NCBI RefSeq assembly: GCF_000385175.1
Contig: NZ_ARQJ01000023.1
Location: 22,738-86,737, forward strand
Direction of reading: 5' to 3'
Length of the DNA stretch: 64,000 nucleotides
DNA from: Salinicoccus albus DSM 19776
GTDB taxonomy: Bacteria; Bacillota; Bacilli; Staphylococcales; Salinicoccaceae
Below are positions 55,545 through 64,000 of this stretch, one piece after another (the first letter of the stretch is position 1; every line of letters begins with the position of its first letter). Position numbers and translations under genes: made by a program. A model generated the notes under the pieces. It was not told where the DNA came from and made no database searches. It saw only the letters and a list, made by a program, of their open reading frames with translations.

Positions 55545-56636
55545 ATGCAAACCAAGCTTGCTCAAATTGGCATCACTGAAGATTCAACAGGGGCTACAAC
55601 AAGTCCGATTTATACAGCGACAGCGTATGAACATAAGGGGCTCGGTAAATCTACGGGGTATGACTATACCAGAACCAAGAATCCCACCAGGTCCAATTTT
55701 GAAGAGGCATTTGCAGCGCTTGAAAATGGAACAGCCACATTTGCTGCATCGAGTGGAATGGCAGCAATTCAGCTGGTTTGTACGCTTTTTAAACCTGGGG
55801 ATGAAGTACTTGTCAGCTTTGATTTGTACGGTGGGACATTCAGATTGTTTGATTTCTACGAATCCCAGTACAATATTAAATTCAAATATGTTAGTTTCGC
55901 TGATCTGGACGAAGTGAATGCGCATATTAATGACAGTACGAAGGCGTTTTTCATAGAACCCATTACGAACCCTTCCATGATCGAAGTGCCGCTCGCACCA
56001 TTATATACCATGGCTAAAAATAACGATATAATGACAGTGTTAGATAACACATTCCTGACTCCTTATTATTACAGGCCCCTGGAAGATAACGCCGATGCCG
56101 TAGTGCATTCCGCCACAAAGTATATCGGTGGGCATAACGATGTGCTTGCCGGTGTCGTAACTGTTAATGATAAGACATTATCTGATAAACTAAATGAACA
56201 CCATAATATGATTGGTGCAACACTCTCGCCATTTGACAGCTATCTGCTATTGCGTGGTCTGAAAACATTACATGTACGCATGGACAGGGTGACTGAAAAT
56301 GCTTTGGCCCTTGCAGAACATTTTGAATCCCATCCTGCAGTACAAGAAGTATTATATTCAGGCAGAACCGGAATGATGAGTCTCCGGCTTACAGAGGAAT
56401 ATGACGTGGGGGCATTGCTGGAAAACATTGAGGTCTGTACATTTGCTGAGAGTCTCGGCGGCACAGAAACTTTCATCACATTTCCATTCACACAAACGCA
56501 TGCAGATATGCCTGATGAAGAGAAAATCAAGCGGGGGATTGACGACAAACTCATCAGATTATCCGTAGGCCTGGAAGACCCAGAGGATATTAAAAACGAT
56601 TTAAATAAAGCCTTAAAAAAAGCTAAAAAGATATAG
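55545..56636 (+). CDS. metI: cystathionine gamma-synthase / O-acetylhomoserine thiolyase, MetI type
   Basis: A 363-residue PLP enzyme that joins O-acetylhomoserine with cysteine (or sulfide). It starts MQTKLAQIGITEDSTGATTSP; the YDYTRTKNPTR substrate motif and Lys 192 in VVHSATKYIGGHND are conserved. Here it is a single gene, not in a metICFE-type operon. TGGAGG lies nine bases before the ATG. Confidence 0.9.
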   Translation: MQTKLAQIGITEDSTGATTSPIYTATAYEHKGLGKSTGYDYTRTKNPTRSNFEEAFAALENGTATFAASSGMAAIQLVCTLFKPGDEVLVSFDLYGGTFRLFDFYESQYNIKFKYVSFADLDEVNAHINDSTKAFFIEPITNPSMIEVPLAPLYTMAKNNDIMTVLDNTFLTPYYYRPLEDNADAVVHSATKYIGGHNDVLAGVVTVNDKTLSDKLNEHHNMIGATLSPFDSYLLLRGLKTLHVRMDRVTENALALAEHFESHPAVQEVLYSGRTGMMSLRLTEEYDVGALLENIEVCTFAESLGGTETFITFPFTQTHADMPDEEKIKRGIDDKLIRLSVGLEDPEDIKNDLNKALKKAKKI

Positions 56637-56737
56637 GCTATGGATTATTCGAAAAAAACTATGATTCTACTGCATTTTTAAGACAGAATTCAGTTGATAA
56701 GGATATATTAAAATGCTCTGAAATCAATGTAACCAAG

Positions 56738-56766
56738 AAGAGGCGCCTATCGGATATGCGCCTCTT
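56738..56766. terminator. hairpin between metI and the flavin reductase gene
   Basis: AAGAGGCGC and GCGCCTCTT, 11-base loop, weak T-runs on both sides; probably terminates the convergent genes. Confidence 0.6.
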
Positions 56767-56773
56767 AATTGTT

Positions 56774-57313
56774 TCACGAGAAACTTTTTCCTGTGTTTAT
56801 TTGTTCAACAAGATATTCCAGCTGCTTTTTTGTTCTGTTCACCAGGTCCTCATCCTGAATAGGGAAGGCGGCCATTTTATCCACCTGACTGTCCAAATAA
56901 TAGATGCCTTTAAGCGGCTTGCCTTTAAGTGTAGATAAAAGAGGTTTCAAGGCATATTCCAATGCCAGCAGGTGTGAGATGCTGGCACCTGTCATTATCG
57001 GGAGTACAGGAGTGTTATCCAATACGTCCTGAGGCAGTATATCAAATAAGCATTTGAGAACACCTGAGTAGGCTGCTTTATAAACAGGTGAACCGACAAC
57101 GACAGCATCGGCTGCCGTTAATTTCTCTGTTATTTCATTTAATTTAGAACTTCTGAAGTTTCCGGACATTAACTCTTCTGCAGGAACTTCTCTGACGGAT
57201 ACACATTCAACTGAAATTCCTTTCCCTTCCAGGATACTGCCTATATAATCTAATATGCTTTGAGATCTGGAAACTTCAACGGGGCTCCCGGATACAATAA
57301 CTATGTCTGACAT
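56774..57313 (-). CDS. NADPH-dependent FMN reductase, SsuE-like
   Basis: A 179-residue flavodoxin-fold reductase: SGSPVEVSRS phosphate loop at 8-17 and GSPVYKAAYSGVLK. SsuE enzymes supply reduced FMN for desulfonation of sulfonates. Being next to metI suggests a sulfur-scavenging role, but no sulfonate monooxygenase gene is in the window. Confidence 0.83.
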   Translation of the reverse strand: MSDIVIVSGSPVEVSRSQSILDYIGSILEGKGISVECVSVREVPAEELMSGNFRSSKLNEITEKLTAADAVVVGSPVYKAAYSGVLKCLFDILPQDVLDNTPVLPIMTGASISHLLALEYALKPLLSTLKGKPLKGIYYLDSQVDKMAAFPIQDEDLVNRTKKQLEYLVEQINTGKSFS

Positions 57314-57501
57314 GGAACTATCCTTTCCTTACTGTTTTATTATTTCTCTGTTTAGTGTACTGTTCTCTTTAAATTCACACTGGCATCTATCCTGCCGTCT
57401 TCAATTATTTATTTTTTATCATCATAGCTTTTGTTTAATATCCTATTATAAAACTATGGATTATAAAAGTAAATGATTTATACATCGATATGTCGAAAAA
57501 A

Positions 57502-57531
57502 ATGATATACTTGATTAAAATAGGGTATAAT
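57502..57531 (+). promoter_or_regulatory. ferritin gene promoter
   Basis: -35 ATGATA (57502-57507), 18-base spacer, -10 TATAAT (57526-57531). TTATAA repeats 60-80 bases upstream only loosely resemble a PerR box. Confidence 0.5.
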
Positions 57532-57563
57532 GAGATAAGCATATTTTATAAGGAGGGATTGTA

Positions 57564-58064
57564 ATGTTATCAGAAAAACTGACTGAAGCACTTAACAATC
57601 AGATGAATAATGAATTTGCAGCCGCACATGAATATATGGCGATGGCCGCTTACTGTGAATATAAAAGCTATGATGGTTTTGCAAATTTCTATATCCAGCA
57701 GGCGAAAGAAGAACGGGTACACGGCATGAAGCTTTATGACTATTTGAATGATCGTGGTGTACATGCACAATTTAAGGAAATCCCTGCACCAGACAATAAA
57801 TTCAATTCCATTCTGGACACATTTAAAGCAGGACTCAAACAGGAAAAAGATGTAACCAGATCATTTTATGAAATCTCTGATATTGCAAATGGGGAGAAAG
57901 AGTATGCAACCCTTTCTTTTATCAGATGGTTTCTCGATGAACAGGTAGAGGAAGAGGCTGTTTTTGAAAAACATATCGATTATATTGAGCGGATTAAAGA
58001 TGATAATAACGCACTGTTCATATACGAACGGGAATTGTTAAAACGGAATTTCAACGAGGAATAA
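57564..58064 (+). CDS. ftnA: ferritin
   Basis: A 166-residue ferritin. The four-helix bundle carries the diiron ligands: Glu in [14 protein letters not shown], Glu and His in [16 protein letters not shown], and Glu in [15 protein letters not shown]. It stores iron as a 24-subunit shell. AGGAGGG lies seven bases before the ATG. Length and motifs match staphylococcal FtnA. Confidence 0.94.
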   Translation: MLSEKLTEALNNQMNNEFAAAHEYMAMAAYCEYKSYDGFANFYIQQAKEERVHGMKLYDYLNDRGVHAQFKEIPAPDNKFNSILDTFKAGLKQEKDVTRSFYEISDIANGEKEYATLSFIRWFLDEQVEEEAVFEKHIDYIERIKDDNNALFIYERELLKRNFNEE

Positions 58065-58065
58065 C

Positions 58066-58105
58066 ACCAAAATAACGCTGGCAATATTGCCAGCGTTATT
58101 TTGGT
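58066..58105. terminator. ferritin terminator, perfect 40-base palindrome
   Basis: ACCAAAATAACGCTGGCAAT followed directly by its complement. TTATTTT lies in the right arm. Confidence 0.75.
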
Positions 58106-58164
58106 ACTTTATTGATCTATATTTTCTCCTATAATGATACAGTCTATGTCGATGGAGGTTGCCA

Positions 58165-58356
58165 ATGAATAACATGAATATATTCTTTATATTGTTTTCG
58201 ATTATACCGATACTTATACTGGCAATCGCTTTTATAATTACAGACAACGTACTGACCGCTGTTATTGCATTTCTAATAACCGAATTGATATTTGCATTGA
58301 TCTTCTACAAAAAGGTCCAAGATCAAAAAAGAAAAGATGATTATCCGGGAAATTAA
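58165..58356 (+). CDS. small membrane protein, two helices
   Basis: A 63-residue protein with helices at about 5-25 and 28-48 and a basic tail (YKKVQDQKRKDDYPGN). GGAGG precedes the ATG at 58165. No family recognised. Confidence 0.6.
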   Translation: MNNMNIFFILFSIIPILILAIAFIITDNVLTAVIAFLITELIFALIFYKKVQDQKRKDDYPGN

Positions 58357-58463
58357 TCTGCACTCGGCATTTGCATCAAGAAATTATAATCGGTACTCAA
58401 GCTAATTTGCATTGCAAAATAGCTTTTTTTGTTTTCTATAATGTATAACAAAGCAGGGGTAAC

Positions 58464-58535
58464 ATGAGTAAAAGAACCCAACTTTTAAAGTGGATTATGA
58501 AGGCATGTATATTAAAAATCATTAATTATGAGTGA
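58464..58535 (+). pseudogene. padR-like regulator, N-terminal remnant
   Basis: ATG 58464, behind AGGGG, opens MSKRTQLLKWIMKACILKII, then NYE and a stop after 23 residues. This matches the first helix of PadR-family repressors (typically KTQLLKGVLEGCILKIIS). The rest of the wing-helix is gone. Directly downstream lies a truncated DUF1129-like gene, a family commonly paired with padR. Confidence 0.6.
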
Positions 58536-58555
58536 TCTGAAAAACTGCTGCAGAC

Positions 58556-58795
58556 TTGGATTGGATTCAGTCAGTGAAGGCACCAGGTATGTCTGAGAAA
58601 GACCTGGTAAAAGAAAACAACAGACTGAGGGAGAAACTGAATCCGCATAACACAAAGATATACGACAAGATTCTGATTTATATCCGTACAAGCTGCAAGA
58701 CGGAATCTAATGAACCGGTATCATTGGGCGTTATTCTTCTAATCATTGGTTTTACACTTCTTTTCAATCCTTGCGATAATGCATATTGTTATTAA
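58556..58795 (+). pseudogene. DUF1129/HAAS-like membrane protein, internally deleted
   Basis: The frame reads DWIQSVKAPGMSEKDLVKEN, then NRLREKLNPHNTKIYDKILI, which matches the N-terminus of HAAS/DUF1129-type proteins encoded next to padR. After YIRTSCKTESNEP it jumps to a single membrane helix (VSLGVILLIIGFTLLF) and stops at NAYCY. Family members are usually 200 or more residues, so this is a remnant with an internal deletion. No clear ribosome binding site precedes it; the frame is open on the 5' side. Confidence 0.6.
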
Positions 58796-58818
58796 ATTTA
58801 ACAACATACGGCAATACA

Positions 58819-58867
58819 AAAAGCAGACCCGGCAATACTCAAAAATTGGACCAGGGTCTGCTTTTTA
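58819..58867. terminator. bidirectional intrinsic terminator
   Basis: AAAAAGCAGACCC and GGGTCTGCTTTTT arms, 23-base loop. Confidence 0.8.
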
Positions 58868-58935
58868 GTAATTTTGGAGCTACTTGTCTATACCACCATT
58901 ATAACGCTTTAAACATATCGGAAATTTAGAATTAT

Positions 58936-60450
58936 TCAGCCTGAAAGTGCGCCTTCTTCATGTGATGTCAGCCCAAGTTTTTCCGCAATCTTTTCATCCA
59001 GTTCTTTAAACAGTTCAGGATTATCAGATAAAGACTGACCATAGGAAGGGATCATTTCTCTGATCTTATCTTCCCATTCCGGAAATTCATCAAAACACCG
59101 GCTCAGCACATCGAGAATGATGTCCACTGAGACCGAAGCACCCGGCGAGGCGCCGAGCAGAGCTGAGATGGAGCCATCCTGTGCTGTAATCACTTCAGTA
59201 CCAAACTGAAGCGTCCCTTTACCGTTTTCCTCCGTGTCCTTGATCACCTGGACACGCTGGCCGGCGACAACAGTATCCCAATCCGCTATATTGGCCGTCG
59301 GTATAAACGCCCTTAAATCTGCTTCTCTGGATTCGTCTGATTGGAGCACCTGCTGGATCAGATATTTCGTCAGACCCATTTCCTTTGTGCCGGCAGACAG
59401 CATAGTAAAGACATTATACGGCTTAACGGAGCCCAACAGATCAAGGTAGGAACCCGTTTTCAGGAATTTTGGTGAGAACCCTGCGAAAGGACCGAACAAC
59501 AGTGATCTTTTACCATCGATGTACCGTGTGTCCAGATGGGGGACCGACATCGGTGGTGCACCTACTTTTGCTTTGCCGTATACTTTCGCATTATGCTTTT
59601 CTACAACTTCAGGATCCTGGCAGGCCAGGAAAACGCCGCTGACAGGGAAACCGCCGATATTTTTGGATTCCTGGATCCCCGTTTTCTGTAATAATGGCAG
59701 ACTGCCGCCCCCTGCACCGATAAATACAAACGGCGTCGTATGATATTCATTTTTATCATTCTGCAAATCCTTTACTTTCAGCTGCCAATTTCCTCCTTCA
59801 GTCCGTCTGATATCTTCCACTGCGTGCTCATAATGCACTTCAACACCTTTTTCTTCCAAAAGAGCAATCAGTTTTCTGGTCAGATTACCGAAGTCAATAT
59901 CAGTCCCTGTGTCAATTTTCGATGCTGCCACAGGTTCAGTTTGCCCCCGTCCTTCCATCATTAATGGCATCCACTGTTTTAATGTTTCGACATCATCTGA
60001 AAATTCCATACCATCAAATAGAGGGTTTGCCGTCAGCGCATCGACACGTTTTCTTAGAAAATTTACATTCTGACTGCCTTCCACAAAGCTGAGATGAGGG
60101 ACGGACATGATAAAATCACTGGGTTTTTCAATCATGCCTTGCTCCACAAGATGTGCCCAAAATTGTTTGGATATCTGGAATTGTTCATTAATTTTTACAG
60201 CTTTGGTAATATCTACTGAGCCATCAGCCTGTTCCGGGGTGTAATTCAACTCGCACAATGCCGAGTGACCGGTGCCCGCGTTATTCCAGGCATCAGAACT
60301 TTCCTGGGCGGATTTATCCAGCTTTTCAAAAATTTTAATGTTCCATTCCGGTTTCAATTCTTTTAATATGGTTGCCAGCGTCGCACTCATGATGCCGCCG
60401 CCGATTAGAATCACATCTGTTCTATCCATTCCACTGTTCATAATACTCAC
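58936..60450 (-). CDS. mqo: malate:quinone oxidoreductase
   Basis: A roughly 504-residue FAD enzyme at the membrane that oxidises malate to oxaloacetate and reduces menaquinone. It has [37 protein letters not shown] and a C-terminal [14 protein letters not shown]. The start is uncertain: GTG 60450 is four to five bases after AAGGGAG, and ATG 60441 and ATG 60429 are in frame. Staphylococci often carry two mqo paralogues; which this is cannot be said. Confidence 0.93.
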   Translation of the reverse strand: MSIMNSGMDRTDVILIGGGIMSATLATILKELKPEWNIKIFEKLDKSAQESSDAWNNAGTGHSALCELNYTPEQADGSVDITKAVKINEQFQISKQFWAHLVEQGMIEKPSDFIMSVPHLSFVEGSQNVNFLRKRVDALTANPLFDGMEFSDDVETLKQWMPLMMEGRGQTEPVAASKIDTGTDIDFGNLTRKLIALLEEKGVEVHYEHAVEDIRRTEGGNWQLKVKDLQNDKNEYHTTPFVFIGAGGGSLPLLQKTGIQESKNIGGFPVSGVFLACQDPEVVEKHNAKVYGKAKVGAPPMSVPHLDTRYIDGKRSLLFGPFAGFSPKFLKTGSYLDLLGSVKPYNVFTMLSAGTKEMGLTKYLIQQVLQSDESREADLRAFIPTANIADWDTVVAGQRVQVIKDTEENGKGTLQFGTEVITAQDGSISALLGASPGASVSVDIILDVLSRCFDEFPEWEDKIREMIPSYGQSLSDNPELFKELDEKIAEKLGLTSHEEGALSG

Positions 60451-60676
60451 ATTGCTCCCTTGCTCTATCAAAATATTAGAAGCTGCTGCTAGTTATCCTA
60501 TTAATGAATATCTCAGAGAACTTCTTTATCAATTAATCATTATAATTTATTATACCCCTTTTTTCACGGAGTTAAAAGGATTATTGATAATATGTGATAT
60601 ACCATTATATGAATATGCCACACTATTTATGTAACAATATCTTCCATATGAAGTTCATTTCATTTGATAAGTTAAA

Positions 60677-60716
60677 ATCAAAAAACCGGGCACATCATTA
60701 TGATTTGACCCGGTTT
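60677..60716 (-). terminator. terminator of the 60724 gene
   Basis: AAACCGGG (60709-60716) and CCCGGTTT (60683-60690) on the minus strand, loop of 18 with an inner ATCAT/ATGAT pairing, then TTTTGATTT. Confidence 0.75.
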
Positions 60717-60723
60717 GAAAAAT

Positions 60724-61053
60724 CTATTGTACTTTTTGATTTACATAATCTACGAACTCTTGTGCATCACCATCAGTAATCTCAATCATAGCCACTTTAC
60801 CCATGCCTTCCGGGAACTCGATGAACATCGCATCTTTGTCAATAATAGCCTGCACAATATCCTGATAGCTGAAAACACGCTTATAAGGTTCACCATTCAT
60901 ATCTACATTCATGATCATTCTTTCATTAGTCGTAATATAGGCACCTTTAAAATGTGTTTGTTCGCCAACTTTATACAAAATTGTTCCTTCAACCGCCGGT
61001 CCGAGTTTCTCGGTGGGGTACAGTTCGTTTTCATCAATGTCTATCAGACTCAT
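60724..61053 (-). CDS. small protein with a PH-like domain
   Basis: A 109-residue protein (MSLIDIDENELYP...). The segment EGTILYKVGEQTHFKGAYITTNERMIMNVDMNGEPYKRVFSYQDI has the strand pattern of bacterial PH-like (YokE type) domains, followed by a C-terminal helix. The ATG at 61053 follows GGAGG by eight bases. Function unknown; cytoplasmic. Confidence 0.62.
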   Translation of the reverse strand: MSLIDIDENELYPTEKLGPAVEGTILYKVGEQTHFKGAYITTNERMIMNVDMNGEPYKRVFSYQDIVQAIIDKDAMFIEFPEGMGKVAMIEITDGDAQEFVDYVNQKVQ

Positions 61054-61125
61054 AATTCCATCCTCCATCTTATATACATTATTTATAATTCTATCATTCA
61101 CATTATATCAAGACCATCAAACTGT

Positions 61126-61794
61126 TTAATCTACCGTATGAATCCTCCAGTCCTTAGCAGAAGCTACATTGAATAGTTCAGAATCGGGTTTAACGGCCAC
61201 AGGTTTACCGACAAGCTCCAGCATTTTCAGGTCTGTAATACTGTCACTGTATGCGTAGCTGCCACTCCAGTCCACTTCTTCCTCTTTAAAATGGTTTTTG
61301 ATGATTTCGACTTTGCGGTCGGCAAAGATCCTTTCAAAAGGGGACTCCACATCCAAACTATCTCCTTTGAAATTCACCTGGGAACCAATGATACAATCAA
61401 TATTCAGACCTTTGAATATCGATTCAAGCAATGGCACAAATGCACCTGAAACGAGCATAATGTAATAGTGATCGGCCTGCAGCTGCTTAATCCTGTTGAT
61501 CAGTGAGAGTCTCAGATCACCTGTCATATCTTTTGCCACGTCAGAGAAGAATTGTTCGATCTCACTGCGGGAATTATCTTTGAATGATTTTAGATAATAT
61601 TCCAGTGCTTTTTGCTGCATCTTTGCCTTTTTTACTATTTTAATTTTATATCCAAAATAATACGGAGCAAAATATCTGACAAATTTTTTATAGTTTTCCT
61701 TATACTTCGGGTGCGTTTTTAACTGCTCCAACAGGATATTAAAAGTTTCGTATGGGTACAGGGTTCCATCGAAATCAAACAATGCTACTTTCAT
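61126..61794 (-). CDS. HAD-IB family hydrolase
   Basis: A 222-residue phosphatase of the SerB-like HAD-IB class: DFDGT (7-11), helical cap with KAKMQQKALEYYLKSF, motif II SGAF, and motif IV AYSDSITDLKML. Substrate unknown; a phosphomonoester such as phosphoserine or a lysophospholipid is possible. Confidence 0.85.
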   Translation of the reverse strand: MKVALFDFDGTLYPYETFNILLEQLKTHPKYKENYKKFVRYFAPYYFGYKIKIVKKAKMQQKALEYYLKSFKDNSRSEIEQFFSDVAKDMTGDLRLSLINRIKQLQADHYYIMLVSGAFVPLLESIFKGLNIDCIIGSQVNFKGDSLDVESPFERIFADRKVEIIKNHFKEEEVDWSGSYAYSDSITDLKMLELVGKPVAVKPDSELFNVASAKDWRIHTVD

Positions 61795-61965
61795 TAAAGA
61801 TATTCCTTTCTCCTCATAATTACATTACAGCAGGTCAACAAATTCCATGACTAGTTTACCATATTCTATAATTTACCGGCATATTACACGACCTAAACAA
61901 TTTATTGGGCATCCCTTCTTTTTTTGTATATGATAAAAGTAATATATAAAGGAGGCTTGTTACTG

Positions 61966-62406
61966 ATGGAACTCACAGTGTATCTGGCAGGACAGATTCA
62001 TGATGACTGGCGCGATGAGGCAGCGAAGACAGCGGAGGAAAAAGAGCTCCCTTTAAAGTTTGTCGGGCCGCAGACGGACCATGATCTTTCAGATAATATA
62101 GGTGAAAACATCCTGGGAGAACAACCAGGGAATTACTACAAGGATGATGCAGCTTCGGATATCAATAACTTCAGAACACAAGTCCTGATGCAAAAATCTG
62201 ATATCGTCATTGCGCTGTTCGGGGATAAATATAAACAATGGAACACAGCTATGGATGCCTCAAGCGCCGTTCAGCTGCAAAAACCGCTGATCATCATCAG
62301 ACCGGAAGAACTTATCCATCCGCTCAAAGAGCTTTCCAACAAGGCGAATGTGACGGTCTCAACCGTCGAACAGGCAATGGAAATCATAGAATATATTTAT
62401 AAATAA
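61966..62406 (+). CDS. ytoQ: YtoQ family protein
   Basis: A 146-residue protein starting MELTVYLAGQIHDDWRDEA. The fold resembles nucleoside 2-deoxyribosyltransferases (YLAGQIH, SDIVIALFGDKYKQWNTAMDAS). The activity of YtoQ is not established. AGGAGG lies ten bases before the ATG. Confidence 0.85.
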   Translation: MELTVYLAGQIHDDWRDEAAKTAEEKELPLKFVGPQTDHDLSDNIGENILGEQPGNYYKDDAASDINNFRTQVLMQKSDIVIALFGDKYKQWNTAMDASSAVQLQKPLIIIRPEELIHPLKELSNKANVTVSTVEQAMEIIEYIYK

Positions 62407-62446
62407 TGTCACCTTATCCTATCCTTTGTACGATGGAGTGCTTAAA

Positions 62447-62484
62447 AACAGAGCTTGGCCAGGCTGCTGAGCTCTGCTTTTTTA
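62447..62484 (+). terminator. ytoQ terminator
   Basis: CAGAGCT and AGCTCTG arms with inner GGCC-rich loop, then CTTTTTT. Confidence 0.8.
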
Positions 62485-62894
62485 TTGGACGCTACATCCC
62501 ACTTTAATCGCAATCTTCGACCGCATGCGGTATCTGCACAATTTCCCGGTGCCCAAGTATTCACTCAATATTCCCGCTGAACCTGACCTGAATAGTCCTG
62601 TCACTTAGAATTTGTTGAAAATATCCTCAGGATAATAGGTCGTGGTTCTGCAGTTACATTTGAAACAATGGTTTGCTTTCGGATACAGTAACAACTAATG
62701 AAGACACAACCTGGGCTGTAGATTTCAATCAAATCAACCCAGCCACATTCCATTTTATGTAAATAGAGCTGAAACTGGAAATCTGCGCGCTTCTCAAATA
62801 GCTAACCCCGTGTCATGATTCACCTAAAAATAAGCAAAGATCTTTTAATTCACTAAATTGTCAATATATCTTTAATAGACAAAGGAGTATTCAA
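62485..62894. other. gene-poor stretch, probably decayed sequence
   Basis: No gene with a start and ribosome binding site is seen. A short open stretch on + near 62681-62762 reads SDTVTTNEDTTWAVDFNQIN and might be the tail of a decayed gene. From about 62820 the sequence turns AT-rich, leading into the next gene. Confidence 0.4.
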
Positions 62895-63554
62895 ATGATT
62901 ACAGAAGCAACTATTTTTGTTTCAAACTATGAAGAAACACTTGAATTTTATAAAAATCTTTTCAAAAATATCATTACTGAAACATCGTCTCAACAATTTC
63001 AAATCAATGTACAGTGGAACACATTAAAAATATTAGAAGAGGAAAGGGATGAAAAACCTTATTATCATTTTTGTTTTTTGATTCCAAAATCCCATTTTAA
63101 ACAGGCAAAAGAATACGTTTCTAAAATCGTTCCTTTAAATACTAAAGATGGGGAAGATGAAATTTCATTCATGGAAGAAATACAATCTTTTTATTTTTAT
63201 GATCCCAGTGAGAATATTGTAGAATTTATGGGAAAAGACTCAGTTGATGATCCAGTAAATGATATCTTTGCACCTGAAGAAGTGCTTGCCTTGAACGAGA
63301 TGAGTCTGGTAACAAATAATTTAGAAAAAACTGCAACGAAACTTCATGATAAAGGCATTATAGAAAAAGAACCGAGTGAATTTAAAGCAAGCGGATTAAT
63401 ATTTGTTTCAAGTGACAACACAACTGTATTATTGTCTGCGACAGAGAGGACTTGGCTGTTCTCAGATAAATATGCAAAAGTGTTTCCACAAGAAATAAAT
63501 ATAGATGGTAAAAAAATCGTTGTAACTCAAGATAAAAAAATACAAATCTCGTAA
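62895..63554 (+). CDS. VOC-family (glyoxalase-like) protein, possibly acquired
   Basis: A 219-residue protein with two VOC modules: residues 1-118 (MITEATIFVSNYEETLEFYKNLF ... SENIVEFMG) and about 125-215 (ALNEMSLVTNNLEKTATKLHDKG). The metal ligands are poorly kept. Codon use is far more AT-rich than that of neighbouring genes, and it lies between decayed sequence and a group II intron, which suggests recent transfer. AAAGGAG lies seven bases before the ATG. Confidence 0.75.
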   Translation: MITEATIFVSNYEETLEFYKNLFKNIITETSSQQFQINVQWNTLKILEEERDEKPYYHFCFLIPKSHFKQAKEYVSKIVPLNTKDGEDEISFMEEIQSFYFYDPSENIVEFMGKDSVDDPVNDIFAPEEVLALNEMSLVTNNLEKTATKLHDKGIIEKEPSEFKASGLIFVSSDNTTVLLSATERTWLFSDKYAKVFPQEINIDGKKIVVTQDKKIQIS

Positions 63555-63674
63555 TTAAGTAAAGCGGAAAATAATTGTAGCTATATAAGTTGAACAAAAG
63601 CTTCTAAATTACAATCGTATACAAAGACGATCGATATATCTGGTTTGAGCATTTTCGCATCACTTATAAACGCT

Positions 63675-63758
63675 CTAACCTTCAGAGGGATCTTTTACTG
63701 CGATATTATATTCATCCATCGTTCTACCTTGCTTTGCTTCATCTGCTTTACTATACGA
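63675..63758 (-). pseudogene. 3' exon of a gene interrupted by a group II intron
   Basis: Directly after the intron's 3' end the minus strand reads SYSKADEAKQGRTMDEYNIA then VKDPSEG-stop, a plausible C-terminal coding tail of about 27 residues. The 5' exon would lie beyond the right window edge. The protein is not recognised. Confidence 0.4.
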
Positions 63759-63836
63759 ATCGAGTAGGGTAAGATAGCCTTACCCTCTCACACCACCGGA
63801 CGTACGGTTCCGTATACGGCGGTTCAATTCACGTTG

Positions 63837-64000
63837 TTAACTATTAATAGTATTATAATATTCTAGACAGTTAACTAGCCCGGCTTGGGCTAGTTTTTCT
63901 TTTGATATAGCTCTTTTAAGACACGTTTTCGTAGCGACCCAAATATATCTGTCACCGCAATATGCGGTCAGTCTGGCTAAATCCTTTCCTATGCCGAGCT
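63837..64000 (-). CDS. ltrA: group II intron reverse transcriptase/maturase, C-terminal end
   Basis: The last 54 codons are in the window: ELGIGKDLARLTAYCGDRYI, then WVATKTCLKRAISKEKLAQA and GLVNCLEYYNTINS-stop (first Glu partly outside). This is the usual C-terminal pattern of intron maturases (a helical region, then T/S-L-K-R-A-I-S-x-E-x-L...G-L...Y-Y). The 5' part is beyond the right edge. Confidence 0.8.
   Translation of the reverse strand, partial: LGIGKDLARLTAYCGDRYIWVATKTCLKRAISKEKLAQAGLVNCLEYYNTINS
63873..63904 (+). terminator. terminator-like hairpin inside the intron
   Basis: AACTAGCCC and GGGCTAGTT, five-base loop, then TTTTCTTTT on the + strand. It lies within the maturase reading frame on the other strand, so it may block antisense transcription or be chance. 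Confidence 0.45.

Larger units (their letters stand above)
63759..64000 (-). mobile_element. group II intron, 3' end (partial)
   Basis: On the minus strand, after the maturase stop, domain V is at about 63789-63825 (GAACCGCCGTATACGG to CCGGTGGTGTG, stem ACCGCCG/CGGTGGT with inner TACGG/CCGTA) and domain VI at about 63762-63788 (GGGTAAG/CTTACCC). The intron ends near CTACTCGAT at 63759. These blocks resemble group II introns of Bacilli with a CGC-type domain V. The rest lies beyond the window. Confidence 0.85.

Noticed and set aside
62681..62762. Open stretch encoding SDTVTTNEDTTWAVDFNQIN...
   Set aside because: No start, no ribosome binding site, stops close upstream; only possibly a gene remnant.

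Overview
The window is a chromosomal segment of a low-to-mid GC Firmicute, most likely a halophilic or alkaliphilic member of the Staphylococcaceae (Salinicoccus/Jeotgalicoccus-like). The pointers are protein-level matches recalled from memory: a FemX/FmhB lipid II glycyltransferase close to the S10 cluster, a CstB-type persulfide dioxygenase, staphylococcal-type FdhD, a SagB-like glucosaminidase and the aminotransferase/SerA/HAD trio. A very acidic lipoprotein fits a salt-adapted cell. No database search was possible.

Layout. 1-9420: the S10-spc ribosomal protein operon on the minus strand (rplO, cut by the window edge, back to rpsJ), with a structured S10-type leader and a promoter built into the terminator of the upstream purine permease gene. 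9487-20000: purine permease, small membrane proteins, an acidic PepSY lipoprotein, an MFS exporter, femX, an MsmX-like ABC ATPase, an unusual GTPase and a DUF368 (PopT-like) undecaprenyl-phosphate carrier. 20100-33650: NadR-like enzyme, serine branch (class V aminotransferase, SerA, HAD), Na/Pi transporter, ArsA-like ATPase with its Cys-Cys-ending partner, glnRA with a GlnR operator, NSS transporter, fdhD, glucosaminidase. 34300-42500: aldehyde dehydrogenase, transporters, a sigma-B-type stress gene, LysR/YeiH pair, guanidine-I riboswitch with ykkCD, YkvI. 42600-51500: SAM-I riboswitch with metY-metA, aroQ and aroF behind an attenuator, divergent tyrA, guaC, an ornithine carbamoyltransferase with a damaged start, cstB. 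51500-64000: SDR, AI-2E family protein, MerR-type DNA-binding protein, metI behind a second terminator leader, ferritin, decayed padR/DUF1129-like genes, mqo, HAD, ytoQ, a VOC protein and the 3' end of a group II intron.

The most striking element is the 5' leader of aroF (about 46701 to 46415, minus strand). A consensus promoter is followed by a 17-codon ORF with a good ribosome binding site that ends Phe-Tyr-Phe-Ser-Tyr-Phe-stop. Three mutually exclusive pairings then lead to a strong intrinsic terminator just before aroF. The layout has the logic of ribosome-mediated attenuation by tyrosine/phenylalanine supply, where Firmicutes usually use T-boxes or protein regulators. A second, weaker candidate leader precedes metI. 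Sulfur and methionine functions recur across the right half (SAM-I/metY/metA, metI, an SsuE-like flavin reductase, cstB), and aromatic synthesis is a divergent tyrA / aroF-aroQ unit.
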